Positions 36,480 to 49,206 of a DNA stretch of 64,000 bases are shown in pieces. The DNA is taken from NCBI GenBank assembly GCA_029204225.1, contig MU831943.1, positions 1-64,000 of the forward strand, given 5' to 3'. The translations under genes were made by a program, and so were the position numbers. Under the pieces are notes generated by a model, which was given only the letters and a program-made list of their open reading frames with translations, was not told where the DNA came from and searched no databases. This stretch comes from Diphasiastrum complanatum. Lineage: Eukaryota > Streptophyta > Lycopodiopsida > Lycopodiales > Lycopodiaceae. How positions within the stretch are numbered: position 1 is the stretch's first letter; each line of letters opens with the position of its first letter.

Positions 36480-37287
36480 GATTCGTTTTCAAGCAAGACT
36501 ATAGGATGTCTCAACTCCTAGACCACGATAGGTTTTTGCTTGTTAGCAAAAAAACAGGAAAAAATTAGACAAAACAAAAACAAGTAAAATAAATAGCACA
36601 AAACTTTTCTAGTATTATTACATAACCAAAAGTTTGTCATAATCATAACCATGCCCAGAAAAGTTTGTCAAAACTATAATCAGGTCCAGAGAAGCAAGGA
36701 AAATGATAACATTATAGCAAGGTCTAGAGCCTTCTTTACATTAAGAATTGTGGCTTTTGCAATCACTGATTGTCCTAGGGGGCTTTTTTCTATTTAATTT
36801 AATCCTTCTTGGAGTTGGAGCTTTGTCTAAGAGCTTAAGCACCCTTGGTACTTACAAGGTAGTTGGCCCAACAAATTAATAATTAGCATAAATGAGTAAA
36901 CCCAGTGCTTGAGAAAATATACAGAGTATAAGAACAGGATTTGCATAACTTCTCAAAAATAAGATTTTCTTTTAAATAGTCCATTCAGCTTGGAATATAT
37001 GTTCCTAATAACTGAAAAGGTTTGAGCTGTGTGGGTTTTGTGGTTTAAAATATTAGGGCAAAACGACCATAAATTCTTCGAGAAAAATCTATTTTTGACA
37101 ATCTCGTGTCAACACAATTAGCTGGATTTAAACCTTGGCATTCATAATATGTTTACATATAAATATGACATTTGACCATTGTCCACTATCTCACTTAGTA
37201 CACTCTATCTCCTACCCCATTTTGTCAATACATGAGCCTCTTTGGTTGTTTTTTCGTTCATTTCATTTTGTGCTCCGAACGACATTT
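36480..37287. other. Intergenic, no gene seen
   Basis: AT-rich. Two imperfect copies of a unit with aaagtttgtca and ccagagaag lie at about 36628-36700. Nothing coding is supported. Confidence 0.4.
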
Positions 37288-37328
37288 GAGCTGCAGCTAG
37301 GCAAAATTTTGTTGCCTAGCTGCAGCTC
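37288..37328. repeat. Perfect 17-bp inverted repeat with 7-base loop
   Basis: Arms GAGCTGCAGCTAGGCAA (37288-37304) and TTGCCTAGCTGCAGCTC (37312-37328) are exact reverse complements around AATTTTG. The same stem words recur in the repeat block at 38093-38463. Confidence 0.95.
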
Positions 37329-37422
37329 GTCTAGTTGCAGCTAATGACAATTAGTTAGTCTTTGCTTGAAAAAGAAGTGGAGGGAAGCTGGAGCTTCCAT
37401 ACCATATAACAGTTGACTATCT

Positions 37423-37812
37423 ATGTATTACCCAGGGATTCCTCTTGATGCAGCCCTGAAAGAGGAGAACGAGAAACTTCTGAAAATTCTTATGGAAGCT
37501 GATCACCGCAAACTAATTTCAGATCTCATTCAAGTCGTAGAGACTGGCGTGGCTACAGGTGATCAAGATCTCATTCACGTCGTAGAGACTGGCGGAGCTA
37601 TTAGTAATCACGGGACTACTGGTATTTTATGCGAAATTATCAGATATCTCAGTCACATCACAGATAGTACTATTGGTAATGAGCACGAACTTATTCAATA
37701 TCTCATTCTCATCGCAGAGACTCCCAGGCCGGCTACTAGTAATCAGGACCAACTTATTCAAAATCTAATTCAAGTCACAGAGACTACCGAGTATTCAAAT
37801 TATTCTCAATGA
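37423..37812 (+). CDS. Small hypothetical ORF with internal degenerate repeats
   Basis: 129 codons starting ATGTATTACCCAGGG. The protein is built of repeats with the core DLIQVVETG / DLIHVVETG / ELIQYLILIAET / QLIQNLIQVTET at roughly 18-40 residue spacing, preceded by a charged stretch KEENEKLLKILMEADHRKL. It is acidic and likely helical. It has no signal peptide, membrane segment or known domain that I can see. It lies between palindromic repeats, downstream of an unrelated minus-strand locus. It could be a real small gene, a fragment of a larger gene, or a chance frame over a tandem duplication, and codon-periodic repetition slightly favours coding. Confidence 0.35.
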   Translation: MYYPGIPLDAALKEENEKLLKILMEADHRKLISDLIQVVETGVATGDQDLIHVVETGGAISNHGTTGILCEIIRYLSHITDSTIGNEHELIQYLILIAETPRPATSNQDQLIQNLIQVTETTEYSNYSQ

Positions 37813-37959
37813 ACTTATTCAAAATCTCATAGGAAATAACAAAAGCTAGAGAATCACAAACAAACCATTTGCAGACAAAAACAAAGCAACAGAGAACAAG
37901 ATCAAAGAGGAGGTGCAACACAGCTGTAGAAAGCAAAGTTTTAAACAAAAGAGCTTGGC

Positions 37960-38073
37960 GCATTGCCAAAGATCCATGCTAGGCAGGCGCATTGCCAGAC
38001 AGATCCAGCCAGATAGGAGCATTGCGAGACAGATCCATGCGCATTGCCAGGCAAATCTAGCCAAACAGGACAA
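37960..38073. repeat. Short tandem units with GCGCATTGCCA
   Basis: About four imperfect units of 20-33 bp sharing gc(gc)attgcca(g)acagatcca at 37968, 37988, 38018 and 38039. Confidence 0.6.
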
Positions 38074-38092
38074 CTTGGAGCCTTCTAGTGGG

Positions 38093-38173
38093 CTGCAGCC
38101 AGGCAAATTTTTGCCTAGCGCATTGCTTGCTAGCGAGCAATGCGCCAAGCAAAATTTTTCTGCCTGGCTACAG
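38093..38173. repeat. Imperfect inverted repeat, arms about 35-38 bp
   Basis: The left arm (38093-38127, CTGCAGCCAGGC... to GCGCATTGCT) pairs with the right arm (38136-38173, AGCAATGCGC... to GCCTGGCTACAG) around an 8-base loop TGCTAGCG. Confidence 0.8.
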
Positions 38174-38463
38174 CTCGCAAGAAACTATGGCACCCAAGCA
38201 ATGAAAGGCATTGAACTACATTTGAGCTTCAGCCAGGCCAAAATTTTTTGCCTGGCTGCAACTTGCAAGAAACGATGGTAGCCAAGCAATGAAAGGCATC
38301 AAACTACATTTGAGCTTCAGCAAGGCAAAATTTTTAGCAAAAAAAATTTGCCTAGCTGCATCTTGCAAGAAACAACGGTAGCCAAGCAATGAAAGGCATC
38401 GAACTACATTTGAGCTTCAGCCATGAATTTTTTTTTTGCCTGGCTGCAGTTCACAAGGCAGGA
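38158..38463. repeat. Tandem repeat, three units of about 87-100 bp, with hairpins at the joints
   Basis: Units at about 38161-38248, 38249-38347 and 38348-38437, plus a partial fourth. All contain agccaagcaatgaaaggcat and gaactacatttgagcttcag. Each unit ends gagcttcagccaggc and the next begins gcctggctgca, so every joint can fold as a stem-loop. Confidence 0.85.
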
Positions 38464-38465
38464 AA

Positions 38466-39064
38466 AATAGCTTGGATCTCAAACATAGCAAAGAGTTTCT
38501 TACCTCAAACCAGAGCTTAAACAAGATCGAAGGCAGCACTTGGAACAACCGCAAGAGAAAGCACTCCAAGAACTCCGAGAATCCAAAACACTCAAAGAGT
38601 TAAGTCTAGGGTTTCGATGCTCTAGAGTTCAGTTTACACTTCACCTCAAAAAACGTGCTCGAGTGTTGGAGTCACTTACCCAGGGCATTTTGGGCCTTTT
38701 TAGTTTTATAAATTATTTAAAATGTTACTTACGTTAAATTAGTTTTATGTCTTTTTTTTTGTCTTCTTTTATAAACATCGATTGACTGACAAGTTAGCAG
38801 TTAGGCCTGTCCTTTGATTTTTATTTTCTATAGGTTAGGTGTCTTCTCTTGGGGAATAGCACCAAAGTTATTAATGTGGTACACAGCCAAATCATAGGAT
38901 GTGGATAGCTTACCCAGATAGCATTATTTTTCAAAATCGGTAGGATGGCCTCTTAACTATAGATGATAACTTGGCATGCTAAATCCCATCATCTTAATAA
39001 TGTAGCCGAATTTCGTTTAATTTTCACTAGAGCAATGATGATTTGTACTGGCTAGGAAATCTGT
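38466..39064. other. Intergenic, nothing recognised
   Basis: The 65-codon frame at 38540-38737 has no family I know and is not called. Confidence 0.4.
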
Positions 39065-40450
39065 ATGCCTTTTGCAGCAGTATTTTCATTTAATTTCGGT
39101 GAAGCAATATTGGTTGATAAAGATGGAAATGTGATACATACCATTGGAATCGTGATTCTCCGTCCATTTTGTGTTGTTGCATCTGCAAGAATCATTCCAT
39201 CAACAAGCATGGATCAACAGATTGATTTAACCTTGACCACCTCTAGTGAGGATGAGAGTGCTGCTCACATTACAGGGACAAATGTGGATAAAACTCATGT
39301 TATTCAGTCTGCGATATCAATTTTAAAAATGTTCAAAATGTTGCCTGTATCATGTAAGTTGCGAAAGATCATCGAAGTTTGTGGAGCTCCTAGAGAAGTG
39401 AAGGAAATGCCCAAATAATACAATGGAGATAAGCTATTTGAGTTTCCACCATCACACATGACAGACATGGAGGGCATGCAAAGAGCATTTGACTGTCACA
39501 ACTGGATTCGCTACACAACCTTCACAATGCAGAGATTTCTAGGGGTGGTTTGTTTATCTATGTGTGGTGGCGCATTTGAGTGTCGTAATATCAATTGCAG
39601 TTATTTGTTGTCATTCGAGAAGAACAATTCCAAACACTTCTCTGGAAGATTGCTAACTAGGTGTCCAATAGGACTAGTTTCAAGTGGCGTTGGTAGCACG
39701 AAATGTCAACATTGTAATCATCCACCCTACTGTACAAGGCATTGTACAGATAAGATTTATTAGTGTATTTCAAATGACACGAGATACACTAGAATGGCCA
39801 TACACTTGGGTTTCCATGATCATGAGTTCGGTGTTGGAGATTCATATGTCAACATGGAGAAAGCACAAGATCTGGTAATGAAGAAGGCCTCTAAGAACAT
39901 TATGCATACACCAAAGAGAATTCAAAAGGACTTGGCCAAAGAGTTGATTTCAGATCACTTGTTGGCAACATCATCGACATCTCCTATAGATTCTACAAGG
40001 CTAGATAAATTGTTGTCTTTGATTGAACCCACTACAAAAAATTGAAGGTATGGGCATGCATAAATTTCTAACATGTCATTTGGGCTTGAAGTATCTGTAT
40101 ATCTTTAATTTCTTGATGGTTAATTATTGCAGACTAAAAAAATGGATAACGTAAGGAAAGAATTGCAGCATGTCGATCTATACCATGAAATAACTTCATT
40201 CCTATATTTAAAAGAACATTGTGCATACCAATTCTTCCATGGATCATTGTTCCCTGGACAATTGCATGACAAAACAAATAGATGTCATATTTTCAAGATG
40301 TCAACTACTGGACCAGCGTCGAGGAGTGGAACTTGTACAAAGAATGCAGCCAGGGAATGATCTAGCAAGATCTTAGTGTTGTTTTGATCATGTACACCGA
40401 ATTAAATATTGGGTCACAATGGCGGCCCATGTATATGACGTACGATATGA
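39065..40450 (+). pseudogene. Relic of a spliced transposase-like gene with zinc-finger residues
   Basis: Three frames carry conserved-looking protein: 39065-39418 (LVDKDGNVIHTIG, then IDLTLTTSSEDE); 39419-39763 (CHNWIRYTTFTMQRFLGV, then CRNINC and CQHCNHPPYCTRHC, a Cys/His-rich zinc-binding pattern); 39794-40045 (MAIHLGFHDHEFGVGDSYV, EKAQDLVMKKASKNIMHTPKR). A GT-AG intron with good sites lies at about 40048-40132 (GAAG|GTATGG, TTGCAG|ACT). The next exon has ITSFLYLKEHCAYQFFHGSL, FPGQLHD, IFKMSTTGPAS, and after a frameshift VQRMQPGNDLA and DHVHRIKYWVTMAAHVYD. I recall similar proteins as dispersed transposase-like genes in plants but cannot verify that. The copy is frameshifted and cut by Copia sequence at about 40450. 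Confidence 0.45.
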
Positions 40451-41256
40451 ATTTTTGCACCGTGAACCATTCAAATTTGAAGGAGTATGGGCAAAGGAGG
40501 TCCTTGGGCTGATACATAGTGATCTATGTGGGCCTATGAAGATTCCATCTATAGCCGGATCGTAGTACTTCGTTACATTTATTGATAATTACACACATAT
40601 GACATTTGTCTACTTCTTGAAGAAAAGTTTGATGTATTATAGTCTTTAAACAGTTCAAAAATTTCGCTGAAACACGAACAAGAAGAAAAATCAAAGTTTT
40701 GCGATCTGATAATGGTGGAGAATACACCAGTACAGAACTCAAAAACTTCTGCCAACATGAAGGAATTGAAAGACATTATATTGTGCCTTACACACCACAA
40801 CACAATGGGGTAGCAAAAAGAAAGAATCGAACCCTAATGGAAGCAACAAGATGCATGATGGCACAAGTGAAGCTGTCAAAGAAATTTTGGGCAGAAGCTA
40901 TACTAACAGCCGTCTATCTACAGAATAGGAGCAGGACAGTTGCTGTAAGCGATGTCACACCCTATGAAGCCTGGATTGGTGACAAACCCAACCTGTCACA
41001 TATCAGAGTGTTTGGTTGCAGAGCATACATGCATGTGCCTCAGGAAAAGAGGTCCAAGCTTGATGAAAAATCAAGACCCATGATATTTGTGGGATATGCA
41101 ATCAATTCACCTGGCTATAGGTTGTATGATCCTGAAACCAATAAGGTGCAAGTAAGCAGAGATGTCAAGTTTGATGAGCAGACATTCCGGGAAGACGTAG
41201 ACCATACTGGTTATCAATGGAGTTGCCCTGATATTGTAAAGATTGTACTTGTTTGA
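40451..41256 (+). pseudogene. Copia integrase fragment, catalytic Glu replaced
   Basis: Starts abruptly with EGVWAKEVLGLIHSDLCGPM (first Asp), then a stop at about 40564, YFVTFIDNYTHMTFVYFLKK and a frameshift. 40699-41256 then reads RSDNGGEYTSTELKNFC (second Asp), YIVPYTPQHNGVAKRKNRTL and FGCRAYMHVPQEKRSKLDEK. In the family the third catalytic residue lies in NGVAERKN, but here it is NGVAKRKN, so Glu is Lys. The fragment ends about 80 residues past the core with no RT. No LTRs flank it. It belongs to a different Copia family from the young element. Confidence 0.85.
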
Positions 41257-42311
<1,055 letters not shown>

Positions 42312-42755
42312 TGTTAGGATCTAGTGCAATATGCAGATCACATCGAAATCACCATATACACTCCTCACAAGCTCTCAAAGATGGCACAAGCAAAAGCTTT
42401 GTATAACAAAGAGAAAATTGTACATATAGTGTATTCACAAACTGTATGAAAAGACAGGTGTTCTAAAATTAGCCTACCACCTAGGCTTGATATGGCCAAA
42501 TTCGACCGACAAACTCGGGACATGCCCCCCGAGTATACTAGCAAGTACTGTAAATAACATTGTATAGGCTAATTTTCCTACGTGTGGCTACCCGATTAAC
42601 CCAAGTAGTTGTCTTCGAGATCAGTGCCAGACCGATATGTCCATAGCAGGTCACGTCCTAAACAGAACTGAATACAGTAAATCTAACTAACTGTACACTG
42701 ATTACAGTATCACATTTGAAGCTTATACTAAATCAGATCAACCTGATTTCTAACA
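42312..42755 (-). repeat. Orphan LTR (444 bp), minus orientation, probably Copia
   Basis: The ends form TGTTAG...CTAACA. On the minus strand it is preceded by the purine tract AAGGGAGAG (complement of 42756-42764), as expected at a 3' LTR. No partner copy was found in the window. Confidence 0.55.
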
Positions 42756-42764
42756 CTCTCCCTT

Positions 42765-44640
42765 AAGCTCAAATGCGATAGGAGTAAAAAAATAAACTAC
42801 AGTAGTGTCTGGAGTGTCCAAAAGATGTTATGCATATTCCAACTACCCTGTACACACTCAAGCACACCATCAAACCACCAAGTTTGACACACAAAGTATC
42901 ATGCAAACACAATGCTCATATAGAGAGTCTACCACACTCTTGACCAACTGACTCGTCGTCCCCAATCTGACTTGAACACAAGTGGACCAAATGAGCGACA
43001 TCATGGCTCAAACTGAGGAAATCCCACTACCACCATGAGACTTACATCCTCCATCTAGCTAGATTGACATCCTATCAGGCACTTACAAGCATAAGCCTAT
43101 ATAGCTGACATAAATGAGCGACTAAGGCTCAACCTGAAGAAATCTTACTGCCACCATAAGATTATATTCTCACCAGATAGACAACTAATAGATATAATGA
43201 CAAGTCAATGAGCTAAAATGACTACTTTGTTTCAAACGTAGCAAATGCATAAACACATAAAACTTCGACTTAGATCTAGACTCCCGTGACAAGGTAACAT
43301 GCAAGCACACGTATGCAAACCTCACCATAGGCTATACCTGAGTAGCTTGCCCATCTCCCAAAAATACTGATGATGATTTGTCTGTCCTACATTCCATGTA
43401 GGCTCAACTTCCCATGCTTGACATTGCCAATTTTGATTTGACCAGTGTATAGGCCTCCCACCAAGGAGCCTATCTCCCCACACACGATGGACTAGATGAA
43501 GAACATCCACTATGCATACAAAACGTATCATACCTGAGCAACTACAACATCTCCCTAAGTTCCACTCCAATGGAGTCGTCATCCACATACTATGCTCACC
43601 TGATGTCTCCGATCCTGGTCACCATCCTAATAAGCAAGCCAATCTCTAGAATATCACCTACTCCTCCTGGCTCCTAGCAGTGTCGCTCGCTCTCCCTGGC
43701 TATGTGCCACACGACACCATGCCAACACAAGCTCATCCATGAGACGCCGCTCACGGGATCCCGAGACTATTGGCTCTGAGTGATTTCCTCTAGGCTTCTT
43801 GATCTCATTATCTGTGGATTTGAATCAAACAGGTTCCAACACATGTGCAAGCCTAGACTCCTACAAATACAGCTAAATGCATGAAAGCTATAGATAGCTT
43901 ATCCACACCCGTGATGGTAGATGTCTCCCCATCGATGCCAATGCCAATGACTGGCCCCCTGCTGTAATGCCAACTTGTACTCCCAAATGAGCACATCATG
44001 AAGTCCTATCAATGTCCCCTCCAATAGATCACTAGTAAAACACTCACCATAGTCTTTGCCCTCTGATCACACCCAACCATGCAATCTGCATCAGCTCTCC
44101 AACCTAGAGCTAGCTCCCAAAGCTTCATGCTTTGCCCATTTGCGTTTGCAGCATCTTGTTCCATCGTGAATCGCCCCTATAAGTTCTGTCCAATCCAATG
44201 ACCCAAGTCCAATATGAAATAGCTGCCCCCTGATGATCATCCCTGCAGTGCTATCCCTATCAGGTATCTCAATGCCATCACCGATCTCGAAGATCTAAGT
44301 ACCTACCCTGTAGTGCCCCACCTGTATTTCTCCAAGCTAGCTCCAAGATGCTCCTGTGAATGATTCCAAAACATTCTCTGATAATACACTGAGATGTTAA
44401 CTCCAAAGCCACCACCAAGTCTCTCACATGACTGCGCATGCCAATATCCCTCCAAGTGAACCTGTGAGATCTTCCAAACCAAACGATATAAACTTTTTTT
44501 TCTGGATCAAAACACACACAGAGAATGTGCGTGAGTAGAGCATAAAATAAAAGAATAGAAACGAAATAGCTGTGCATGAAAGTCTGCCAACGAGGGTAGC
44601 CAAGCAGCCTGATCAACAAGCAAACACAATTTCATCATCT
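42765..44640 (-). other. Interior of the element upstream of the orphan LTR, no gag/pol
   Basis: Two diverged copies of a roughly 120-bp unit (ctcaa-ctga-gaaat-actaccacca) lie at about 42985-43105 and 43108-43220. Minus-strand frames of 88 and 113 codons (43322-43588, 44278-44619) have no recognisable domain. It is probably the non-coding interior of a non-autonomous LTR element. Confidence 0.4.
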
Positions 44641-44652
44641 CCCTAGGTCGAA

Positions 44653-46375
44653 GTGGATGAAGGCACATTCATGGTCAAAGATCAAAGCGCATTTTTTGAT
44701 GATTCACGGTTTCTTGATTCCGGAGCAACTCAACACATGACCAATCAGGTCTTATATATTTCTAAACTCTCTACAAATCTGTTATCAGTAAGTAGAATTA
44801 CAGATTTAGGTCATAGGGTAGAATTCGAATCTGATCAATGCAAAATTAGTGATAGGAGTAATAAGATCCTTGCACTCGGCAAGAGAATGGTTACTTACAT
44901 AGATTGGCACATTGTTATTCTGAGTCTAGTCAAGCCTTGAAAACCTCTGTTCTAATCAATAAAGCACTACTATGGCATCATCGCTTAGGACACTTGAATT
45001 ATACATCTATTTTGAACATGTCCAAACAATCCATGGTTTTTGATCTCGACTATCCTTCTAGTAAAGTCGATCTCCCTGTCTGTCATAGCTGCATCTTTGG
45101 AAAGCAGGCTAGGAATCCTTTTAGATCAAACCATATGCATGCAGCAAAAGGTCTGTTAGATGATGTTCATATAGATATATGTGGATCTATGCAAACTCCC
45201 TCATTGCTAGATGCAAAACGTTTGATTACCTTTATGGACGAATTTTCCAGAAAAATAGTTGTTTATTTATTAAATAGAAATCAGAGGCTTTCATTAAATT
45301 CACACAATTCAAAGAGCATGTTGAGAATAAAACTGGCAAACGAATCAAAGCACTCAGGTCAGATAACGGGGAGGTATACATCTCCACCGAATTCAAGAAG
45401 TATTGTATTAACAACGACATTGAGCAACAATACATTACCTCCTATTTGCCTCAGTCAAATGGTCTTGTTGAGAGAAAGAACATAACCTTAGTTGAATCGG
45501 CAAAGTGCATGTTATCAAATGCGACACTTCCGATGTGCTTCTGGGCTGAAGTTATTTCAGCAGCAACCTATACTTAGAACAAATGTCCTACTAAAGGTCT
45601 CTCAGACAAAACACCATTTGAATTTTGGACATGTACCAAACCTTCTTTATCAAACTTACGAGTTTTTGGATGTATTGCTTTTGCGCAAAAACCTTGTGAT
45701 CTCAAGAAGAAGCTCGACTTCCAGAGTATCAAATGTGTTTTCATCAGCTACACTACTTCAAATCAAGCCTACAAGTTGTTCGATCCCATCGAGTTAAAGA
45801 TATTCACTAGCTGGTATGTCATCTTCATCGAAGATCAGTTTCAAGACCTCAAAGGAAAGGGCAGTCCCCATGTAGCCGAACTGTCAGATTCTCCTAACGC
45901 ATTGAACTTTCCAGTTCTGTAGGCGACTATTCCTAGTGAAAGACCAAGCTCTTCTACTTTCGACGAACAACAAATCAACAATGAATCAGAAGGTGATGAT
46001 GTTGCAGATCAGCAACTACAGTATGATGGAAATGATTAACTTCCTCTATTACTCATAAGATCTTCAAAAATTAGCAGACCACCTAACTTGTATATCGACG
46101 AGTCTATAGCCTACCTTGTTCAGGAACCGACGTCTGTCCAAGAGGCACTTAGTCAGTCTGATTTAGATCTCGGGAAAGAAGGTATGGATAAAAAGTATTC
46201 ATCTCTTATCAAGAACTAGACATGGACAATTGTCAAATTACCTGCTAGCATAAACATAGTTGATTGCAAATGGATTTTCAATGTCAAGTACAATGCAAAT
46301 GAAGCATCAATAGAAGAAAGGCACGACTTGTCACCAGAGGATTTTCTCAGGTATACAACGTCGATTACATTGTAT
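44653..46375 (+). pseudogene. Copia protease-integrase-RT fragment, third family
   Basis: Protease RFLDSGATQHMTNQ (about 44712-44750) is shortened by a deletion and continues with LSTNLLSVSRITDLGH. Pre-integrase LLWHHRLGHLNYTSIL and CHSCIFGKQARNPF follow (44965-45130), then VHIDICGSMQ (first Asp) and ITFMDEFSRK. After a frameshift come ALRSDNGEVYISTEFKKYC (second Asp) and SYLPQSNGLVERKN (catalytic Glu, about 45445-45480). Then come FGCIAFAQKPCDLKKK and an RT start, VDCKWIFNVKYNA (about 46258-46300), where the coding trace ends. Stops at about 45575, 45920 and 46037 and several frameshifts. Gag is absent. The residues differ clearly from the young Copia, so this is another family. Confidence 0.85.
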
Positions 46376-48278
46376 ATATAGCTGTTCATATTCATACAGT
46401 TTACTATGAAGTTAAGAAGAAGCATTTGAATAGTTAGCTCTCTCTCTCTCAAGCCTACGAGCTTGAACACTCCTGAGCATTCTAGCTCACTTCTTAGAGT
46501 TGTTTTAAAGATTGCTATTGTGGTACTGCTTATCAACATTGTGCTTAATTCAAACTTTCATATTAGCTGCTCAGAGATAGCATAGAGTACACGGCTTCGA
46601 TCCGCAACCTATTGTACTCATTTACTTCTGTTTTGTTTTCATACTGAATCAATACTATCTTTTATTGCGTTCATCTTCGTCTCAGAATGTATGCGTTTTT
46701 GTAGTTCTTCACGACCAATTGTTTGTCTAGCGATTTGCGAATGATTCGCGACAAATTATTTGTTTGATAATTCAATGCGTTTGGCTACGTAATCTCTGTA
46801 GTACTGATAATTTCAAAGTTCGTTACTATAAGATCAAATGTGATTTCTATCGTTATTGTTTTGTTTGAAATTAATAGTCATGCATTGAGAAAGAGGAAGA
46901 TAGCTTATTCTGCCATGCACGAAAAGTTTTCTTTCTAGACGTTCAAATTATTTTTATCCGAGTTCGTTTCTTTTCGAGTTCGACCTATCTTTCACACACC
47001 TCTTTCTGACAATGAGCTTGGATGCACACAAAGTTTTTGTGTGGATTCAAATTAAGGGGGAGTGTTGGATTTATCCTCAAATCTATCTTTAATCTACATC
47101 CATTCATTCATCTAGTGTCTTTAGTTTTACTCATGTTTCTTACAATCAGTAGAAATACCCGCGAATAGCTAATAGTTGGGTTCAACAACGACAAAGAGTA
47201 TCGAAGGTATTCAAACTATCAAATGTTAACAGAACATGTTTCCACTTTTTGTGAAGCTAACGACTTGCCCTCACTGTTTTTAGCAAGTAATTTATGGGAA
47301 GCTCAATTTGATAAGTGACAATGCAATTTGGTTAACCTTGCGATCTACGACCAAATAGTTGACTTCAACTATCATTTGGATAAGCCTAAACGACGTTCAT
47401 AACTAGCATAAATAGTTTATTATTTTCTAGGTTAAGATTTGATCAATGAATAGAAGCTATTGATCTTGGAGATTAATATAACACTTTGCTAGAAACGCTT
47501 ACTACTTATTAGCAGAAGTGCATCAGACAAACTCAATTAGATACTCAAAGATAGTTTCGAGTATGCGGTTACATCCACTATTGTTTTGTGCTCACGATTA
47601 ATCCGATTTGTACATTCTACTAACTGAATTAGTTATACAGTTTAATCACATTTAGTATTATGTCAGAATGATCAAATGCTTCTCTGTTCTATTGTAATCC
47701 GATTATATTTTTTTGAACTATCAAATACTTCGATACAGTAGTTATATTCGATACAACAATGCTCAATATGCTATGTTTGTTTACAAAATCAATCTAATAG
47801 AATCTAATGATTTCAAAGTTATAATCAATTATAATCGAATATGGGGCATTAGGAGAAGAATTATTTCGTAGAGCCCGATAGTGCATATATCGAATGCAAC
47901 CTTTTCTCTATCGAGCATCCTTTTCTTCTTTTCATAGAAACTGTGCAAATAATGTAGGTTGTGTATTGTATTTGATGACATCAACCATCACTTCATAGAT
48001 TGGAAGGACACCAAAAGGTTACTTGAATTCATATTGGTATAGTATGGCTCAAGATAACTAAGACAAAATTGAACTTATTGCATAGGGAAGGATGTTAGAG
48101 TGCTAGGAATTAGGTCTACCAGCCCCACATACTAGTCTCAAACCCCCAACATCAATATGCGAGGTCTAGTCAACAAAGGAACAACATGCAAGGCCTATTC
48201 AACAAAGGAACAACAAGGAGAAGGTCATGCATCTACGCAACCAAAGATTAGACCAAGCTGAGGATATTGATATGACCA
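46376..48278 (+). other. Non-coding; likely 3' end and LTR start of a Copia element
   Basis: No gene. A polypurine tract AAGGGGGAG (47054-47062) is followed by TGTTGGATTTATCC, a typical Copia 3' LTR start at 47063. It probably belongs to the fragment at 44653-46375. The LTR end and its partner could not be found. Confidence 0.4.
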
Positions 48279-48672
48279 AGATATCAAGAGATAAACACTT
48301 GAGATGGACATAGAAACACAAGAGATGAATTCTCCACAAAGAAAAAAACTCTGATTATTATTTCTCCATGCAGGTACAACTATTTATGGCTTCAAAAATG
48401 TCATTTGGACACTTGCCCCAAACTTGACCTAATTTGAAAACTTCTAGGTACCTCACCAAAAACCTAGTTTTTAGTGACTAGATGCAATGTATCTATATTA
48501 GCCAGTTAGAATGGGCCCAAATCCGACCTCATTCACTTAACTACTTGTCAAAAATAGTAAATCCACTATTTAGGTCCTTATTGACAAATACAAAACTATC
48601 TCTAAGTTGAGATTTTAAGCTAGCCTCCAAAAATGCAAATAAACCAACAAAACTAGTTGGCAATTTGTCACA
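48279..48672 (-). repeat. Truncated 3' LTR of the older Copia
   Basis: Matches 51135-51530. About 240 bp of the outer end are missing at 48279. Confidence 0.85.
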
Positions 48673-49206
48673 CTCCGTCTTCAACTAGTTCTACCACACA
48701 ACTTTGATCCATTTTAAGAATGATCTCTATACTAAGTATAGACCTCCTTTCTATGCTTTTATAGTAACTTCCATAATTGATATAGAGAATAGTGTCCAAA
48801 TTAGATGTTTCACTATTTCTTACATCAATTTTACACATCAAGATGTAACTATAACATGAAGAACCAAATAGGATGTAAATGTAATGATTTCTCTATGCTT
48901 TAGACTTTGAACTATCTGAAAAATAATAGTAACCAAACAATAAATGATAGTTGTCATCCAATGCTTTGCATGTCTCCTCCATTTTTGTCCTTTCTTAATA
49001 TGTCTTCACCATGAAAATCAATGAATGAGCCTCCATCTCCATCTTGATATTCTATTTGACCATCAAAGGCATTGAACAATTTTTTTTTTCCAGATCCATT
49101 GGTTGCATTCATTCCATGAAAACCACCATCCACTTACATAGCATCATCTACACAAGAAGATGAACCAAAACATGTGAGTAAAGCAAAGTTTGTACTTTCA
49201 ACTTGC
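48673..49206 (-). other. Deleted/decayed pol region of the older Copia
   Basis: No RT or RNase H motif. AT-rich remnant between integrase and the 3' end. Confidence 0.4.
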
